Shown: positions 24,319 to 35,738 of the stretch, in pieces
Layout: every line of letters starts with the position of its first letter
Numbering within the stretch: the stretch's first letter is position 1
Assembly (NCBI GenBank): GCA_027475525.1
Contig: JAMWFC010000009.1
Span: 62,001 to 126,000 of the forward strand
DNA length: 64,000 bases
Direction: 5' to 3'
DNA from: Macrolepiota albuminosa
Taxonomy: Eukaryota > Basidiomycota > Agaricomycetes > Agaricales > Agaricaceae
The notes under the pieces: generated by a model
What the model saw: only the letters and a program-made list of their open reading frames with translations
Databases searched by the model: none
Told to the model about the DNA's origin: nothing
Program-made: the position numbers and the translations under genes

Positions 24319-26892
24319 CTATTTCAACATATCTTGCGCCACTTCATCATTTAAGATAGAAGTTACATCCATTCGGCGGTCAAGGCGACTTGCCTTTGCA
24401 TCAGGAGATTTTGTAGATAGTGGTTCTATTATGAGGTTGTGTAATCCAAGTCGTTTGCATACCCAGTTGTTTTTGCAGACATCATAATGCTCACGCATTA
24501 TTTTCGTGAATGACCGGGAACCCTGATCCCAATAATAATCAGGTTTTGGAGTGTTTCTGTTGAATATAATCTATGAGATGGTTTGTATTGATTCAGAGAA
24601 CTGTAAGGTTTACGTATGAGCCTGTGGATCAAAAAGACACAATACTCCCTTTGAATCAAGGGTACCTTGGTTTTATGTCAGTTGGTTGTGTCAATCTATA
24701 CTTGAAAAGAAACAATTACCTTGTAAGTCACAAAACAAGATACTGTCCTGAGAGTAGGCAACAGAAAAATGAACAAATGCATGGATAGCCTTTGTCATAT
24801 CATCTGATGCATCACCAAAGTTTTCATTTCCAGTGTATTTACGAACTTTGGGGTCTACAAGACCACAGGGAAGAAGTGGTGTTGCAATGAAATCTTGAAA
24901 AGGAACAGGGGTACTGCCAGAAGAAGTCGAGGAATGCTGAAGTATTCCAAGTATTGAGTCAGGAAAGTTGAAGTAGAACTCTAATAAAGAATGTAATGTC
25001 AGTACATAGTTACATCCATTAATATTGAACTTACTGGGAACTGTTTTCAACCCTTGAGCTACAGCATGTTCATCAAATTTCCCTTTAAACCAATGACATA
25101 AAGCCAATAGTTCATATTCTCCAGTCAGATTCTTTTTCACTTCGTCGCATGTGGTTTGCTCATCAAAATTTTGGGTCAGAATAAACTCTCGATTATTAAA
25201 TCGAGCCTACAAGGTTACAATAGATCAGCAAACTTGATAAATTTTGCTTGTAATCTAAAAACACTTACATAGATGGCACGTTTGGTAAAACCACGACCAA
25301 TATAACCAGTGTGGCTATAAGACTTGTTCTCCTTTGATGCAACTTCACCATCAATCCAATCAGTAGCAATTTCGATTACTTCCTCTTCCTTTGATACTGT
25401 TAGAATAACTTCGCCATCATCAAGAACAGTAGCAGTAGATCTGATGAAGATATATTTCTGCATAGGTGGATTTCGAGTCCATTGTAAAGCTGATGGAGAA
25501 GGTGGTGGTGGCATTGCTGAGTTCCGAGGTCTAAATGCACTTTTAAGCACAACTGGAGGAGGAGGCATCTGCTTATTAGACTTGTCATTGGAAGCAGTAG
25601 AACCAAGAACAGATGACTTTTTAGAGCTTGATGCAGGTATCAATGAAGTAGTATCAGCTCGTGCACGTTTGAGGCTCTTCTTTGAACTCTGAATAGAGCT
25701 GAAATATGAATTCTGAGATTTGCATTTATTTGAATACTGAATATTGAAAATCAGTTAAGAACTTACTGGATAATTTGCATTCAATTCAGATGGAATGATC
25801 ACAATACGAATCTTGACAATAGAAGCTTTGATATTTGATTCTGTAGTAAGCTTCTGTTGGCGGAACTCCTCGAACATTTCATAAAGAGGCTTGTTGCGGT
25901 CAAAATGACTTAGTGAGGCATAGTCATTGCTAGCACCGCTACAATCAGCCAAAAGTTGAATGTTTGCCCTGACTGTTTGTTAAAAAGTATCTTAATATTT
26001 GCTTTATAGATATACATACCATGTCAGCTCCTCAGCTTCAGCATTAGACTTCTGATAGTCATCCTTTGCTTGCTGAAGTAGTTCATCTAGACATGCTTTT
26101 GTTTCTTTCATCTTGTCAAAGGTTCGACGAACATGTACACCTGGCCGCACCTATAATCAATTTTTTGTTATTTTCTGACATTCTGCAGAAAATAAGCTAC
26201 AAACTTACTTCAATGAGTTTTGATTTTTTATCATATTGCCATAGTGCCGCAATCATAGTAATACCTTTGTTCTCTTCCCGAAGCTTGGCCTCAGCCTTCT
26301 TCTGCTGCCGTTCAAGATTGACTTGCTGAGCTCGTGAAAGATTATTGAATTTATTACTCGAACTTGTTGTTTGAACTGTTCGAGGTCGTCCTGCATGAAG
26401 CCTTGTATCAGAGGCTTGAGTACGATGGGTTCCAGCAAGAGATATAATATCTGAAACTAAGGCTGATGCTTGAGAACTTGTGGCTTCACCATCACCTTCA
26501 GAATTCAATGACGTTGTGTCCTGAGTCAACAAAGTTGCTACACCAGGAAGAATAATGATTTCACGTGGAACATGAGATTGCTCGCCTGTTAGATTCTCAA
26601 TTTTCATTATAGCTGTATAGTTACAAGATAACTCACGGTAGAAGTCAACACAGCTGGTACAAATTCTGGCAGAGATTCCATTGTAAAGTAGACCACAGCC
26701 AGCACATTGAGGCTTATCCTAGATAATGAAAGTTAATCAAAGACTTGAAATAATAAAAACACAAAAGTTATTAGTACATTTATAGCCCGCAATTCAGGTA
26801 CAGAAAGACCTGGTTTGCGAGACTGGCATCTAGAGCAAATATCACTGTCTAGACGTGGAAAGATAAACAAGCAGATTTTGCATGCAGTCATC
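24319..26892 (-). CDS. Alpha-type protein kinase with N-terminal zinc-ribbon-like cysteines
   Basis: Predicted Ser/Thr kinase of the atypical alpha-kinase (MHCK/EF2K) family. I traced nine exons on minus with GT-AG introns of about 45-60 nt, giving roughly 700 aa from ATG 26892 to TAG 24321-24319. The first 70 residues hold CKIC, CSRC, CAGC and CTSC pairs, a double zinc-ribbon-like head. The middle is basic and low-complexity with a PPPP run. The C-terminal kinase part has GRGFTKRAIYA, LVDPKVRKYTGN, ILFCDLQG and LFDPQAHT, the order expected of alpha-kinases, then a Trp/Cys-containing tail (NWVCKRLGL). Exon 1 is 26892-26778 and exon 2 is 26718-26209. No stop or frameshift was met. It lies 3' of the DDE gene on the same strand, 244 nt apart. 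Substrate unknown; this family is strongly expanded in mushrooms. Confidence 0.85.
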
Positions 26893-26976
26893 TAAGCAAA
26901 GGAGGTAGGTCACCGTTAAACTGCTTGAGTGCTGTACTGTCCTTTATATTGTAGCAAAAAGTAACAGATCAATTAA

Positions 26977-27128
26977 AACAGTAACACAATAAGATGTAGT
27001 ATCAAAAGTCTAGCTGCGGTCCATATACATAGTAAGAATCAATGAACATGAGAACAGTAACACAATAAGATGTAGTACCAAAAGTCTAGCTGCGGTCCAT
27101 ATACATAGTAAGAATCAATGAACATGAG
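26977..27128 (+). repeat. 76-bp tandem duplication between the two genes
   Basis: Two 76-bp units (26977-27052, 27053-27128) differing at one base (tatc/tacc), in the short space between the DDE gene stop (27136) and the kinase start (26892). The duplication could affect the kinase promoter. Confidence 0.9.
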
Positions 27129-27135
27129 GAAAAAC

Positions 27136-28679
27136 TCATGGAAATACAAGTGGATAGAGTTCCTTAAAGACATGCCACACGTTGTCAAACGTTAGGTCCT
27201 GGACTTGTAACGACTCATAAGCCACCTCTGCACGTTCTGCAAATTCTAGAGTTGAAAATGAAAGAAGCTGGTCTCCGCCCATCTCCTTTTTAATTTCCCG
27301 GATAACATCAAGATCCACTGGAAGAAGACAGTCTTTACCACCCCAACGCTCTGGAAACTTGAATGCTGTGTTACGTGACATTCCAGATGGACCAGGCTTG
27401 CTGGTGTTTTTACGTGACTTGAATGCATTCTTCTCTTTCATAAATTGCTTAAGGACCTTTCGTATGAGCTTAGCCCAGAGCCATTGGCATAATTCTCTAC
27501 AATTGATAATAGGTCATTAGTATATGATAAGTTGAATCAAACTTACTGATGATTCTCATCATCCTCATCATACCATCCCTCAATCTTACCCCTTTCGAAT
27601 ACCTCAATAGCATTCTTTCCCCAATCTATCTGTAAATGTCTCCATGAACGTTCAATAACAATGTTATGAACACTTCGAAGATAGATATGGGCAGGAAGTT
27701 CATTCAATTGAACATCAGAATGAAAGATTTCCCTACCATAGATATAGTTAGTGTTTTTCATATTACAAAATTTACTTACCGTAAAGCATTCTGAAGCCCA
27801 TACAGAAGTGTAGTTTCTGAACCACAGTCTGTACACAGTTGAAGTGGAATACCTAATTGAAAAAATTAATACAGTTCAATAGACAAGAAAACAGACTTAC
27901 CACCATGTTCCTCAACACAACAAAGAAACAAATATCCGACAATGATATTGTAGCGGTTGCTTGGAGCAATATCAGCATATAGCCATGTTCCAGTAGCTTC
28001 ATCGACAAAGCCATAAAGAGGAAAGCCAATCTTGTAAAGTTTGTCATGGCCATCGCATGACCATCTTTCATGAATTCCTAATGGTACTTTAGAATGGCGA
28101 AGAATCTTCCGTGCAGTAGGATTGCGTTGTTTAAAGCCTTCAGAATCATGAGTCTTCATAGTTTCACGTACAAAATCCCGTGGTAAATGTTCACTCTTGC
28201 GAGATGCAATGCGCTGACGAATTGTGCGAGGTCCAGCACGTTTAGCGGGATCAAGATCAAGCTGCTCCAGAACAAGCTGTTCTGCTTCTTGGCGGCCTTT
28301 GTTCTTGAGATTTTTTCCGCCACCTACAAAGCCATTGTAGCTGCGAGCACGTTTGATAGAACTTGCACTAAAAATGATCATTATTCATCAGCTCATATAA
28401 TGACCTAGTATGAAGCTGTAGACTTTACCTCAATTGAAAGCCATGATCACGGGCAAGATGTTGAGCAATCTCTTCATTAGAGTCCATAAGTTGCTCATGG
28501 TACTCCTTCAATGCCGCAACCAGACGTGGATCATCTTTTTTAACTACATAACATTATAAGAAAAATATAAACAAGCATGAATCACAGAATTGACCTTTAG
28601 TACCATGTTGATTGTTGCCAGTTGGATTGCGATTGTATGAATTGGACATGGCTGAAGATAATACTGAGGAACAACTCAT
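27136..28679 (-). CDS. DDE integrase-core transposase-like protein
   Basis: Six or so exons on minus, from ATG 28679 (or an in-frame ATG 30 nt later) to TGA 27138-27136, about 440 aa with no stop met. The catalytic-core signature is present: WSCDGHDKL (first Asp), CTDCGSETT (second Asp) and HNIVIERSWRHL (Glu), giving a DDE-type triad. Downstream LCQWLWAKLIRK and DLTFDNVWHVF are typical of the integrase-core-domain proteins common in Agaricomycetes. Introns are GT-AG: AAAG/gtcaat in the N-terminal part, then after CCVEEHGG, after LQNALR and after ENHQ. Intact catalytic residues suggest a recently active or conserved protein. Together with the kinase it sits inside an inverted-repeat-bounded unit, which suggests it may move that unit. 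Confidence 0.8.
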
Positions 28680-28879
28680 TGTCCTGACTTTTTAAAAGTC
28701 TTTCATTGACGGCAATACTCATACTTTTTGGAGCATGTAAGATTAACCTCAACCATGCATCAAAAGCATGTTCAATTTAGTATGACTCTCAAACATATTG
28801 AAAAAGCTACACAGTGCGTGTTGAAAAGACTTGAGGCTTTCTAGTTGTATCTAGACTTGTATGAATTTAAGTTAATGCA

Positions 28880-30060
28880 TACCTTGAAACGTGTTTTGAC
28901 TAGTTGGAGGCTAGTATTAGTATGTAGTAATAGCAATTAGTATTTGTTAGCACTTACTTTAAAACATGCTCCTGCTTGTCCATGAGGCCAGTAATAGTAG
29001 TAGTCAATCTTCATTAGACTTACTAGTAACTGCTTCAACTTTTACTAAATAATGTGTTTCTATCTACGGATCTGGTTTGCATGCATGTTTGATGATGTTG
29101 GCCCATGATACACATGAGGCGTGAAAAGACATGTCCACTAAATCGCGTTAAGCACTGACGCAAACATGAAGACTTGCTTTGATCTTCCCCTTCAAACAAA
29201 ACAGTATAAGTTAATACATTACTTTGAAACATGTTTCAATGAACCTTAGAAGTGTATCTGTAGCCTTAAGTCATGATGGTTAGTGTCCGAACTACATGAA
29301 TCTGAGGAATCATACTTATATTGATCATAAGTTCTGTGCTCGGAAATAATAGTCAATATTTGTTACATTGACTAGTAAACCTTGAAGCATATCTGTTCAT
29401 ATTAGTGACTTAGTAGTGGCTACTAACATTTCGTATCTGTAGCCTTGAGTCATGATGGTTAGTGTCCGAACTATATGGATCTGAAGCACAATGACGCAAA
29501 CATGAGGACTTGCTTTGATCTTCCCCTTCAAACAAAAAAGTCCAGTTAATACATTACTTTGAAACATGTTTCAATGAACCTTGGAAGTATATCTGTAGCC
29601 TTAAGTCATGATGGTTAGTGTCCGAACTACATGAATCTGAGGAATCATACTTATATGACTACTAACATTTCATATCTGTAGCCTTGAGTCATGGATGGTT
29701 AGTGTCCGAACTATATGAATCTGAAGGTCAGCACCTACTTTAAAACATGCTTCAACTTTGTTATCATGTTGAAGCAATAGTTATCATACTAGTGACTTGG
29801 TAACTACTCTAACGTTTACTAGATAATGTATTTCAGCACCTACTTTAAAACATGCTTCAACTTTGTTATCATGTTGAAGCAATAGTTATCATACTAGTGA
29901 CTTAGTAACTACTCTAACGTTTACTAGATAATGTATTTCTATCTACGAGTCTGGTTTGCATGCATATTTGGTCATGTTAGTCCTTGATACACGCGAGGCG
30001 TGAAAAGGCATGTCCACTAAATCGCGTTGCCCACTAAACTTCCTATGATTTATTTAGTTC
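28880..30060. repeat. Shuffled internal repeats upstream of the DDE gene
   Basis: At least four modules recur. Module ctgtagcctt-agtcatgatggttagtgtccgaacta appears at about 29259, 29428, 29590 and 29672. A 103-bp unit is tandem at 29733-29940. Module tctggtttgcatgcat...aaatcgcgtt occurs at about 29060 and 29948. Module acgcaaacatga-gacttgctttgatcttcccc occurs at 29157 and 29491. There is no coding sequence. The repeats lie between the DDE gene start and the right inverted-repeat arm, a place where many DNA transposons carry subterminal repeats. Confidence 0.8.
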
Positions 30061-30179
30061 TTGCCGCAACGTCGCCAGTAAGTAATTATATTATGATAGT
30101 AACTATAACAGTAACGGGGTGCCAGACACCCCAGTCACCTTTCAAAACAGGTGATCCGCTTGTCCATCAATGCTTCTCG

Positions 30180-30210
30180 CAGTCCTGACCCTGCACGACA
30201 ACCGTACATG
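30180..30210 (-). repeat. Right arm of the inverted repeat
   Basis: Partner of 24134-24166 on the opposite strand (one mismatch, one 2-nt indel). Beyond it, 30211-30837 holds nothing recognisable. Confidence 0.75.
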
Positions 30211-30837
30211 CCATGGATGCCGTTCCGAGTAGTAAGGATTTACCATTGATCATTTGTGTCACTTTACCTCTAAGTCATGTGTTTGCAACGCTTAAAAGTG
30301 TACTAGTCTTGAGATTCAACTTTTGGACTATTTTCTTCACGAGTAGGCAACGTCATTTCTCGGGGACTATGAGTGCGTGATCTATCGAGGGCTCCCACAA
30401 CAGTTCAATTTCTCAAGACTTCAGAAGTTACAGATCGAGGTCGAATTGTGTCTGCAACTTGAGTCACATCGGGGCGAGAGTCTTGTGACGGGAGTTAAAA
30501 GATATTCACGTATCGTTTAGTCCTCGGTCAGGACCGGTGTCCCTTTCAACTCCGATCATTTCGCAAACAAGTAGTGTGGCGCATTGCTATGTACATATTA
30601 CGCATCCTGATCCAGATTCACTTGCACAAAAAAGTTATATGCCGTAGTAAAGGAGGGCATACAGACAGCAATTCAACGTCCATCCAAGAATTCGTTCTGT
30701 ACAGCCAAACCGTATAGATCTCAAGGGAAAACGAAACAGAATGAGCGCTGAATATTTGGACTAAACCGCTGAAACATGGGATTTGCTTGTAGAATTTTCG
30801 TTGCATCAGAAGAAAAGCGGTGGTGACGGGTGATTAC

Positions 30838-32165
30838 TTACAATTGGCTGAACCGTCCGTCGTGTTCATTATTCAAAAAGGCGTCATAGAACAGAGCACC
30901 GAACTGGGCGCCCAAGAACGGAGCAATGATAGGACACCAGATCCAATATTGGCTAGTCGACGATCAGATCACGCGCTCTGGAATTATCAACCAAGTGATA
31001 CTGACTGACGGAATGTATAGACAGCCTTCCCATAACCGACCATGGAAGTTAATAGACGGGGACCAAGATCACGAGCGGGGTTCAATGCAAAGCCTAATAG
31101 CGTTCTCTTGAACACCACGTAAAGATATACAAGTACGGAGGGCTTACTAGTATTCATACCAAGGCTGGCAGCGATCCCAATAAAGGTGATGAATAACGCC
31201 AGGGGGAGCAAGCCGGCAGGCGCAGGGGAGTTGCCACGATCTGTGGCGGCGAGTAGGACAAAGACCAATATTGCAGTCGCAAGGAACTCAGAAAAAAAAG
31301 CTGATACATCAGTCATGTAGTCCGCCTAAATCCATAAAATGAATTTAAATCAACTGAGTAGAAGCCATATAACGCTGACCGCAAAAGTGGAGAATATGCC
31401 AGCGGTTTTGAGCGTTCGGATACCCCTTCCGCCTTCAAAGACGTCAATTGCGTGGAAATAGTTAGCATAGATAATTGCAGCGCCGACAAGAGCTCCCATC
31501 AACTGGGCTAGGATGTAAACTTGAATGAAGCAAATGAGACAGGTCGCGAATATTTTGTAGCTCAACACCAGACGACTGACCTGGTACTTTCTTCCAGGGA
31601 AATTTGCGCCAGGTTGCCATTGCCAATGTGACCTATCATTTTTAAGTGAGAATACGACCACTGGAATGAGAGTAGAGCATACTGCAGGGTTGATGTGGCC
31701 ACCAGAGATGCCACCACTAACCCATGCGCCCAATGCGATAGCTAGAGATGCCATTATACTAAGGACACATTTCCTGTGGCTAACATCTTACCTGCGCCCC
31801 ATCCCAACGTCACGGTCGCCCAGTCCTAGTGAATAGTCAGCTCAGTTATCAAGAACTGAACACTAAAGATATTGAGAACGTACACCCTTTAGAGAAGAAG
31901 ATACATCGGTGTTGCTCGACAGAACGGCTTGACAGTTGACCCCGAGGCCAAAGATGGTGAGAAGCATGGTTCCAGCGAATTCAGCAGCAGGTTCCCGAAG
32001 CATTTGCCTGTGTCATGGTCAGGAAATGCGCGCAGAGTTTGAGGGTGTGCCGACGCACTTGTATGGCCACCACCAGTTCTCTGGGACGGCGGTCAAAAGC
32101 GGTCCTTGATCACGTTCATCGTGAGGTTGAGATATGGTCGAGCTATACGACTTGGACCGAGACAT
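30838..32165 (-). CDS. Aquaglyceroporin (major intrinsic protein)
   Basis: Membrane channel for water, glycerol and similar small solutes. Nine exons sum to 885 nt (294 aa): 32165-32059, 32007-31884, 31825-31792, 31741-31683, 31632-31581, 31519-31380, 31325-31160, 31093-31006 and 30952-30838, with stop TAA 30840-30838. Every junction is GT-AG and keeps frame. It has the two pore motifs GHINPA (interrupted right after the codon for Ala by an intron) and [10 protein letters not shown]. The Asp after NPAR is usual in aquaglyceroporins. [27 protein letters not shown] and [15 protein letters not shown] are typical fungal segments. The start MSRSKSY was chosen because it is in frame upstream of NWWWPYKQMLREP. 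The gene is divergent from the bHLH gene. Confidence 0.93.
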
Positions 32166-33703
32166 CTTTCGGGACGTACTTTGCTTTTTCAATAATTTTC
32201 GTGAAGGAATTTATAGGTCGGGATGTACCGTGCACGTTGTGCGTCTGCATTGTTACGACAAGGTGGATGACAGCAGCTACATTTACTATATCTTGAGCCG
32301 AAGAACTCGAAAAGTTTGTGAACAACCATAGAAAGCAACGCTTGCGCAAGCTCTGACCCAGAGCCAGCGCGAAATGAGAATAAACTTGGATCTCGATTCT
32401 TGACTGACAGGTGAACTTGTTCATCTCGTAAATCATGTCTGAAAAAAGCATGTTCTGGGTCTCTCCCGTCACGATGGAAATTGTCGAGCTGTAGCAAAAA
32501 CCCCGTGTGTACAATTACATCCTTTGGCCAGATACCAGAGCCAGCGCGCAATAAACGTAAACTTGGATCTCGATTCTTGACTGACAGGTGAATTTGTTCA
32601 TCTCGTAAATCATGTCTCAAAAAACCATTTTTTGGGTCTCTCCCGTCACGATGGAAATTGTCGGGCTGTAGCGAAAACCCCGTTTGAACGATTGCATTCT
32701 TTGGCAAGATACACTGGGCTCCGTCTTTTGGCCGAATATACTGGATTCGCCTATGAAAATCAGCGTTATCAACGCGTAGATATCGAAGTCGTTTCATTGG
32801 ATGCATGTGCCGAGCGCCGCAGGCCGAGTGGCTGTACATCGATAATTCTCTCGGCCCGGCAGTCCTCACTCCTTCGATCTAGTTCCTTGGCCCTACCTCA
32901 GGAGTTTCTATCCAACCTTTGAATGATTCTGAGGTCATCAGCTCAGCTGCTTCGTCCCCATTATCAACGATTGCACAGCTTCTTGCTCAGCCTGGAGTTA
33001 GAAGGCTTTAGTTACCCGGATTCTTCAACAAAAGACCATTCCAATGGGTTCAGAAGGCTAAACACTATTCTGATTTGTCGTCCCGAATTTGTGGCCTCAG
33101 ATTGTCATAATCAAACGACTGCAGAACTTGCTGATAGCAAAAATAGTCCTGCGTCAGCACGGTGTACTAGGAATCCTCCGATGTACGTGAACTGTTATAA
33201 AATTCGAGCTGTCAGCAAAAATGCAGAAAAGAGATGCCGAGGAACACGAGGGAGCAGCGAAGACGTCTCATTCGCGTTACCATACACACACTCCGAGTCG
33301 GACTTGCCACAAACTTGGCTTCCTCACGATGCCCGTCAACTCCGCCGTCATCTTTAATCGTGGACTGGAATCAACGTTGATGGCAATGTGGTGTAGAGGT
33401 CTTGTGACTCAGGAGATTGGTGCAACTTGGACATTCCCGGAAGCAATACCGTTATTGGGACGCATGTGTGTGGTTCTTTGAGGGTATTATCTCCAGGAAT
33501 GGATGACGTCACGCGGACAGTGGTCGTTGCGACATTGCTTGATGTGGATAATGGACACCGCTGCTGATGGTAGGTCGAACCGTACCATTCTCAGTGCGAA
33601 CGTGCACCCCAGGAGCCAATCAGAACCGAGAACCGGAGTCGCGTGCAGACACGTTTCTGCGTGCACACGAGCTCGAAATAATTGCTGTCCAGTTGATATC
33701 AGA
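32166..33703. promoter_or_regulatory. Shared intergenic region, aquaporin and bHLH genes
   Basis: About 1.5 kb between two divergent genes, so it presumably holds both promoters. It contains a 177-bp tandem duplication (32361-32714). No coding exon is supported; the 226-aa minus frame across the duplication is a by-product of the repeat. Specific promoter elements were not identified. Confidence 0.45.
32361..32714 (+). repeat. 177-bp tandem duplication
   Basis: Units 32361-32537 and 32538-32714 start gagccagcgcg and share long runs (aacttggatctcgattcttg, ctcccgtcacgatggaaatt) with scattered substitutions. It is therefore an old duplication rather than an assembly error. Confidence 0.9.
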
Positions 33704-34987
33704 ATGTCTTCCGATCCCCTGCACACGACCACAACCGCCATGCCACAAGACAACTCCTACTCTGTCTCTGTCAATCCTCCTCGTCGTGCGAAACAGAATT
33801 CGTTTCGCACTCTCCTACCCCAGCCTGCCAGCCCGCCCAGCACCGATGCCTCAGAATTCGAGCCCACTACCGTCTCCGGACCCGCCAAGCGCGGACGTAA
33901 ACCCGGACCGCTCTCTCGCGCGGCAAGGGAGTCCCAGCGCAAGCTCAACCATTCTATCATCGAAAAGGCTCGTCGAACAAAGATCAACGACGCCCTCACC
34001 AGCCTGAAGCACCTCGTACCCCCTGGATACGGGCATCAGCCTTCGCAAGCAGAGGACGAAGAGGGGAAAAAGAAGAAAGGAAAGAAGGAAGAAAAGGATA
34101 AGGAATTCAAGCTTGAAATTCTGGAACGTACCGTCGTATTCCTCAAGGACCTCCTCAAACATGTCGAGGTCCTTGAAGCCAATGTCTCTTCCTCTGCAAA
34201 CACCCCTGCACTCTGCACCAAATGCTCTTCGACTTTAACTCCGGATCCAAATCCCATCCAACGTTCATTAGAAGAGAATTCATCACTTAAACGCAAGCGC
34301 TCACTATCCTTTCACTCTTCCTCCAACAATGTGAATGCGGAGTTCTCCTACAAACGCCGATGTCCCCGCACTTCCCCCCGCCTCCCACTCCCACCAATTT
34401 CCTCTTGGCTGCACAACCCCGACTCAGTCTCAGTCCCATTTACAGCCCGACAAATGGACCCGCAAATGGACCCACCACTCCTCAATCCCCTTAGCCATAC
34501 TTCTCCTTCTGAAAACGCGACGGCTGACTTGTTGTCTCCGGACAGCAACACATCAATGACGATGGGCTTACCATCCCCGCCCACCTCAACGCGCTTCTTA
34601 CCACAACAACACCCACACCCCTCCTCTTACGTCCCGACGCTCCATCTCGGTGCTAGTGCTAGTGCGAGCGAGAGTGCATCGCAGAATTCCTCTGGCCTTT
34701 TGACATCATTCGCAAACGGTAGTTTGGGAGCAAGTTCGTACTCTCGCTCAACACCCACGGAGTCAGCATCGCACCATACCCTGCAATCGCTGCTTTCGCC
34801 GACGCCGGAGGACGAAAGTGCAGCATCTTTGTTGCTACAGATTAGTACTGGCGGGGTTGAAACGTCAGCTACGCTTGCAGATGTTGATACGTCGCGAACA
34901 CTGTTGAGCGTTGGAACAAGGAGCAGGAATGTGCAAGCGCAGACGCCAGGTAGCATGTTGGGGCTTGTTCAAGTAAGGAGGAGTTAA
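33704..34987 (+). CDS. bHLH transcription factor
   Basis: Single-exon gene, 427 aa from ATG 33704 (MSSDPLHTTTT); the frame is open from 33503, but this start is the most natural. The basic region plus helix 1 read KLNHSIIEKARRTKINDALTS and helix 2 reads LEILERTVVFLKDLLKHVEVL. The two are separated by an unusually long, Lys/Glu-rich loop (about residues 108-131). An N-terminal RGRKPGP patch resembles an AT-hook. The rest is Ser/Pro/Thr-rich with no further domain and is probably regulatory. The Cys pair ALCTKC lies just after the bHLH. It binds DNA as a dimer in the nucleus by family analogy; target genes unknown. Confidence 0.9.
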   Translation: MSSDPLHTTTTAMPQDNSYSVSVNPPRRAKQNSFRTLLPQPASPPSTDASEFEPTTVSGPAKRGRKPGPLSRAARESQRKLNHSIIEKARRTKINDALTSLKHLVPPGYGHQPSQAEDEEGKKKKGKKEEKDKEFKLEILERTVVFLKDLLKHVEVLEANVSSSANTPALCTKCSSTLTPDPNPIQRSLEENSSLKRKRSLSFHSSSNNVNAEFSYKRRCPRTSPRLPLPPISSWLHNPDSVSVPFTARQMDPQMDPPLLNPLSHTSPSENATADLLSPDSNTSMTMGLPSPPTSTRFLPQQHPHPSSYVPTLHLGASASASESASQNSSGLLTSFANGSLGASSYSRSTPTESASHHTLQSLLSPTPEDESAASLLLQISTGGVETSATLADVDTSRTLLSVGTRSRNVQAQTPGSMLGLVQVRRS

Positions 34988-35738
34988 ATTCTTGCGAGAG
35001 TTGTCATGGTATATACTTATGTGCGGTATAAATGACATGTTAACGATGGAAGGTGTCCGAGGATTTCTTGTCTTTTTTCCCTCTATTGTCATTTTCTGGT
35101 GTGTATAATTAGGAGTAGAGCGCAGTAGACCTAGTAAAGTCGGTTGTCCCTTTATAAAGGCTGGACAGAGATCTCAGAAAAAGATTACTTAGCACAGCAA
35201 AAAGACTGGTCGGCTTCTTATGGTAGCTGTTCAGTGTTCTTGCACACAATCACGAGGCGGCAGACTGTACTCCCCTCTATGGAATGACTAGTACTGGCAG
35301 TCACTAGAGCCCTCCCCACTTTGTGTAACGGGCCCTCACAGGATAGTAACGCCCTTTGTCATAATAGGACAGACTTTTTCTTATACGACCTGAAGGAAGA
35401 AAACTATCATATGTTTGTATAATTTGTAGATGGAGATTCTGCACAACAAGTTGAATATCATACCCACAATCCTAGTTTCGAGTTCTTGTAAAAAGTAAAA
35501 GCAGTTAAAAATGAAGAGAAAGAAATGCAAAACAAAATTCTGGGGTCTCTTTCTGAAAATGAAGGAACTGGGGTTACACAATTCTTCGATCCTGCAGCAA
35601 GAAGTATATGTATCAATATGTATCTTGGTTCTTAATCAGTACTGTGACTTATCAATCTATACCAATAGACTTGGAATGGTATCAAATTTACCTGGGTATA
35701 TCTTTTATAGATAGAATCTGTGATTTTTGAATGGGCAG
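34988..35738. other. No gene seen
   Basis: 3' flank of the bHLH gene and AT-rich spacer up to the LTR A3 boundary. No supported ORF. Confidence 0.5.

Noticed and set aside
26977..27128. 76-bp duplication as another 77-nt assembly join
   Set aside because: The period is 76 and the units differ at one base, so a real duplication is more likely.
32189..32869. 226-aa minus-strand ORF with internal repeats
   Set aside because: It spans the 177-bp tandem duplication; the repeated peptide follows from the DNA repeat. There is no domain, and it lies across the 5' region of the aquaporin gene.
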